Assembly (NCBI RefSeq): GCF_002933465.1 | Contig: NZ_PSZE01000007.1 | Location: forward strand, 62,001-126,000 | Reading direction: 5' to 3' | Length of the DNA stretch: 64,000 bases | Origin: Nocardia nova | GTDB lineage: Bacteria; Actinomycetota; Actinomycetes; Mycobacteriales; Mycobacteriaceae | In this document: positions 63,705 through 64,000 of the stretch, piece after piece | Layout of the letters: every line of letters starts with the position of its first letter | Position numbering within the stretch: position 1 is the stretch's first letter | Program-made: the position numbers and the translations under genes | The notes under the pieces: model-generated | What the model saw: only the letters and a program-made list of their open reading frames with translations | Database searches by the model: none | Told to the model about the DNA's origin: nothing

Positions 63705-64000
63705 TCAGGCGCTCCCTGGCGGCAGAGCTGCCAGCATATCCCTGGTCACCGCGACCGCATTGTCGGAACTCCCGCCGCGTACCAGCAGCGTCGCCCAGGC
63801 GAGATCGCCGCGATATCCGATGAACCACGAATGCGATCCGCCGTCGACCTCCGCCTCACCGGTCTTGCCGAACACCTCGCCCTGGTCGGCGATCCGCTCG
63901 GCGGTACCGCCGGTGACCACCTTGCGCATCATCGTCCGCAGGCCCTCCACCACCTGCGGCGACAGGCTCGGCCGGTCGCCGTGAACGGCCGTCTCGTGCC
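63705..64000 (-). CDS. Penicillin-binding protein (transpeptidase), C-terminal 97 residues at the window edge
   Basis: The minus-strand frame ending at a TGA at 63707-63705 reads the last part of a penicillin-binding transpeptidase domain: VVEGLRTMMRKVVTGGTAER, the third active-site motif KTG in EVFGKTGEAEVDGG, and SHSWFIGYRGDLAWATLLVR, ending AALPPGSA. The enzyme cross-links peptidoglycan outside the membrane. The rest lies beyond the right edge. The position after map matches the penicillin-binding lipoprotein Rv2864c; this identity is inferred from synteny. Confidence 0.87.
   Translation of the reverse strand, partial: HETAVHGDRPSLSPQVVEGLRTMMRKVVTGGTAERIADQGEVFGKTGEAEVDGGSHSWFIGYRGDLAWATLLVRGGSSDNAVAVTRDMLAALPPGSA

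Noticed and set aside
1..64000. tRNA, rRNA or integrase/attachment sites marking a mobile island
   Set aside because: No tRNA- or rRNA-like sequence, integrase gene or flanking direct repeat was recognised by eye. A tRNAscan and repeat search could change this.

Overview
The window is high-GC actinobacterial DNA, most likely from Nocardia or a close mycolic-acid relative such as Rhodococcus. The backbone gene order matches the Mycobacterium tuberculosis stretch from about Rv2785c to Rv2864c: rpsO, ribF, mntR/sirR, truB, pptT, pptH, dinF, nrnA, rbfA, infB, ylxR, nusA, rimP, proS, efpA, cysG, cobB, cobO, Mg-chelatase-like, GNAT, mqo, hydrolase, map, penicillin-binding lipoprotein. LGFP repeats, EfpA and PptT/PptH fit the same group. 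The genus is inferred from family knowledge; no search was run.

Layout. 1-2332: end of rpsO, ribF, a 76-bp tandem repeat and the DtxR-type regulator mntR. 2329-3128: two decayed insertion sequences. 3134-6463: a compact ECF41 sigma-factor locus with an FAD oxidoreductase, the sigma factor and a frameshifted NAD(P)-binding oxidoreductase; both oxidoreductase units are preceded by matches to the published ECF41 promoter. 6772-15900: an accessory catabolic island (tartrate/malate-type dehydrogenase, aldehyde dehydrogenase, class III aminotransferase, DUF3830 protein, amidase, D-2-hydroxyacid dehydrogenase, two Asp/Glu-racemase-superfamily enzymes and a GntR regulator). Its two divergent promoter regions share an identical 15-bp sequence, probably the GntR operator.

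15909-27475 is a leftward housekeeping block for tRNA and ribosome maturation, translation initiation and transcription, with the PptT/PptH carrier-protein switch. 27944-43808 mixes secreted and membrane proteins (Tat lipoprotein, DUF4439, small Ig-like protein, LGFP protein, anchored binding protein) with proS, yaaA, efpA and cysG, and an aminoglycoside-phosphotransferase-like/DUF7064-like pair behind a KstR-like operator. 44619-49571 holds cobalamin genes (cobE-like, cobB, cobO, chelatase-like), with cobQ at 55069.

57587-64000 contains map-linked and accessory genes: DUF4254, a TetR/thiol-redoxin divergon with clear operators, a truncated pirin, an XRE/DUF5753 regulator, a DrrB/DrrC-like permease pair without an ATPase, a nitrobindin-like protein, a 51-residue secreted peptide, and the C-terminus of a penicillin-binding protein cut by the window end. 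I saw no rRNA, tRNA, CRISPR array or cobalamin riboswitch.
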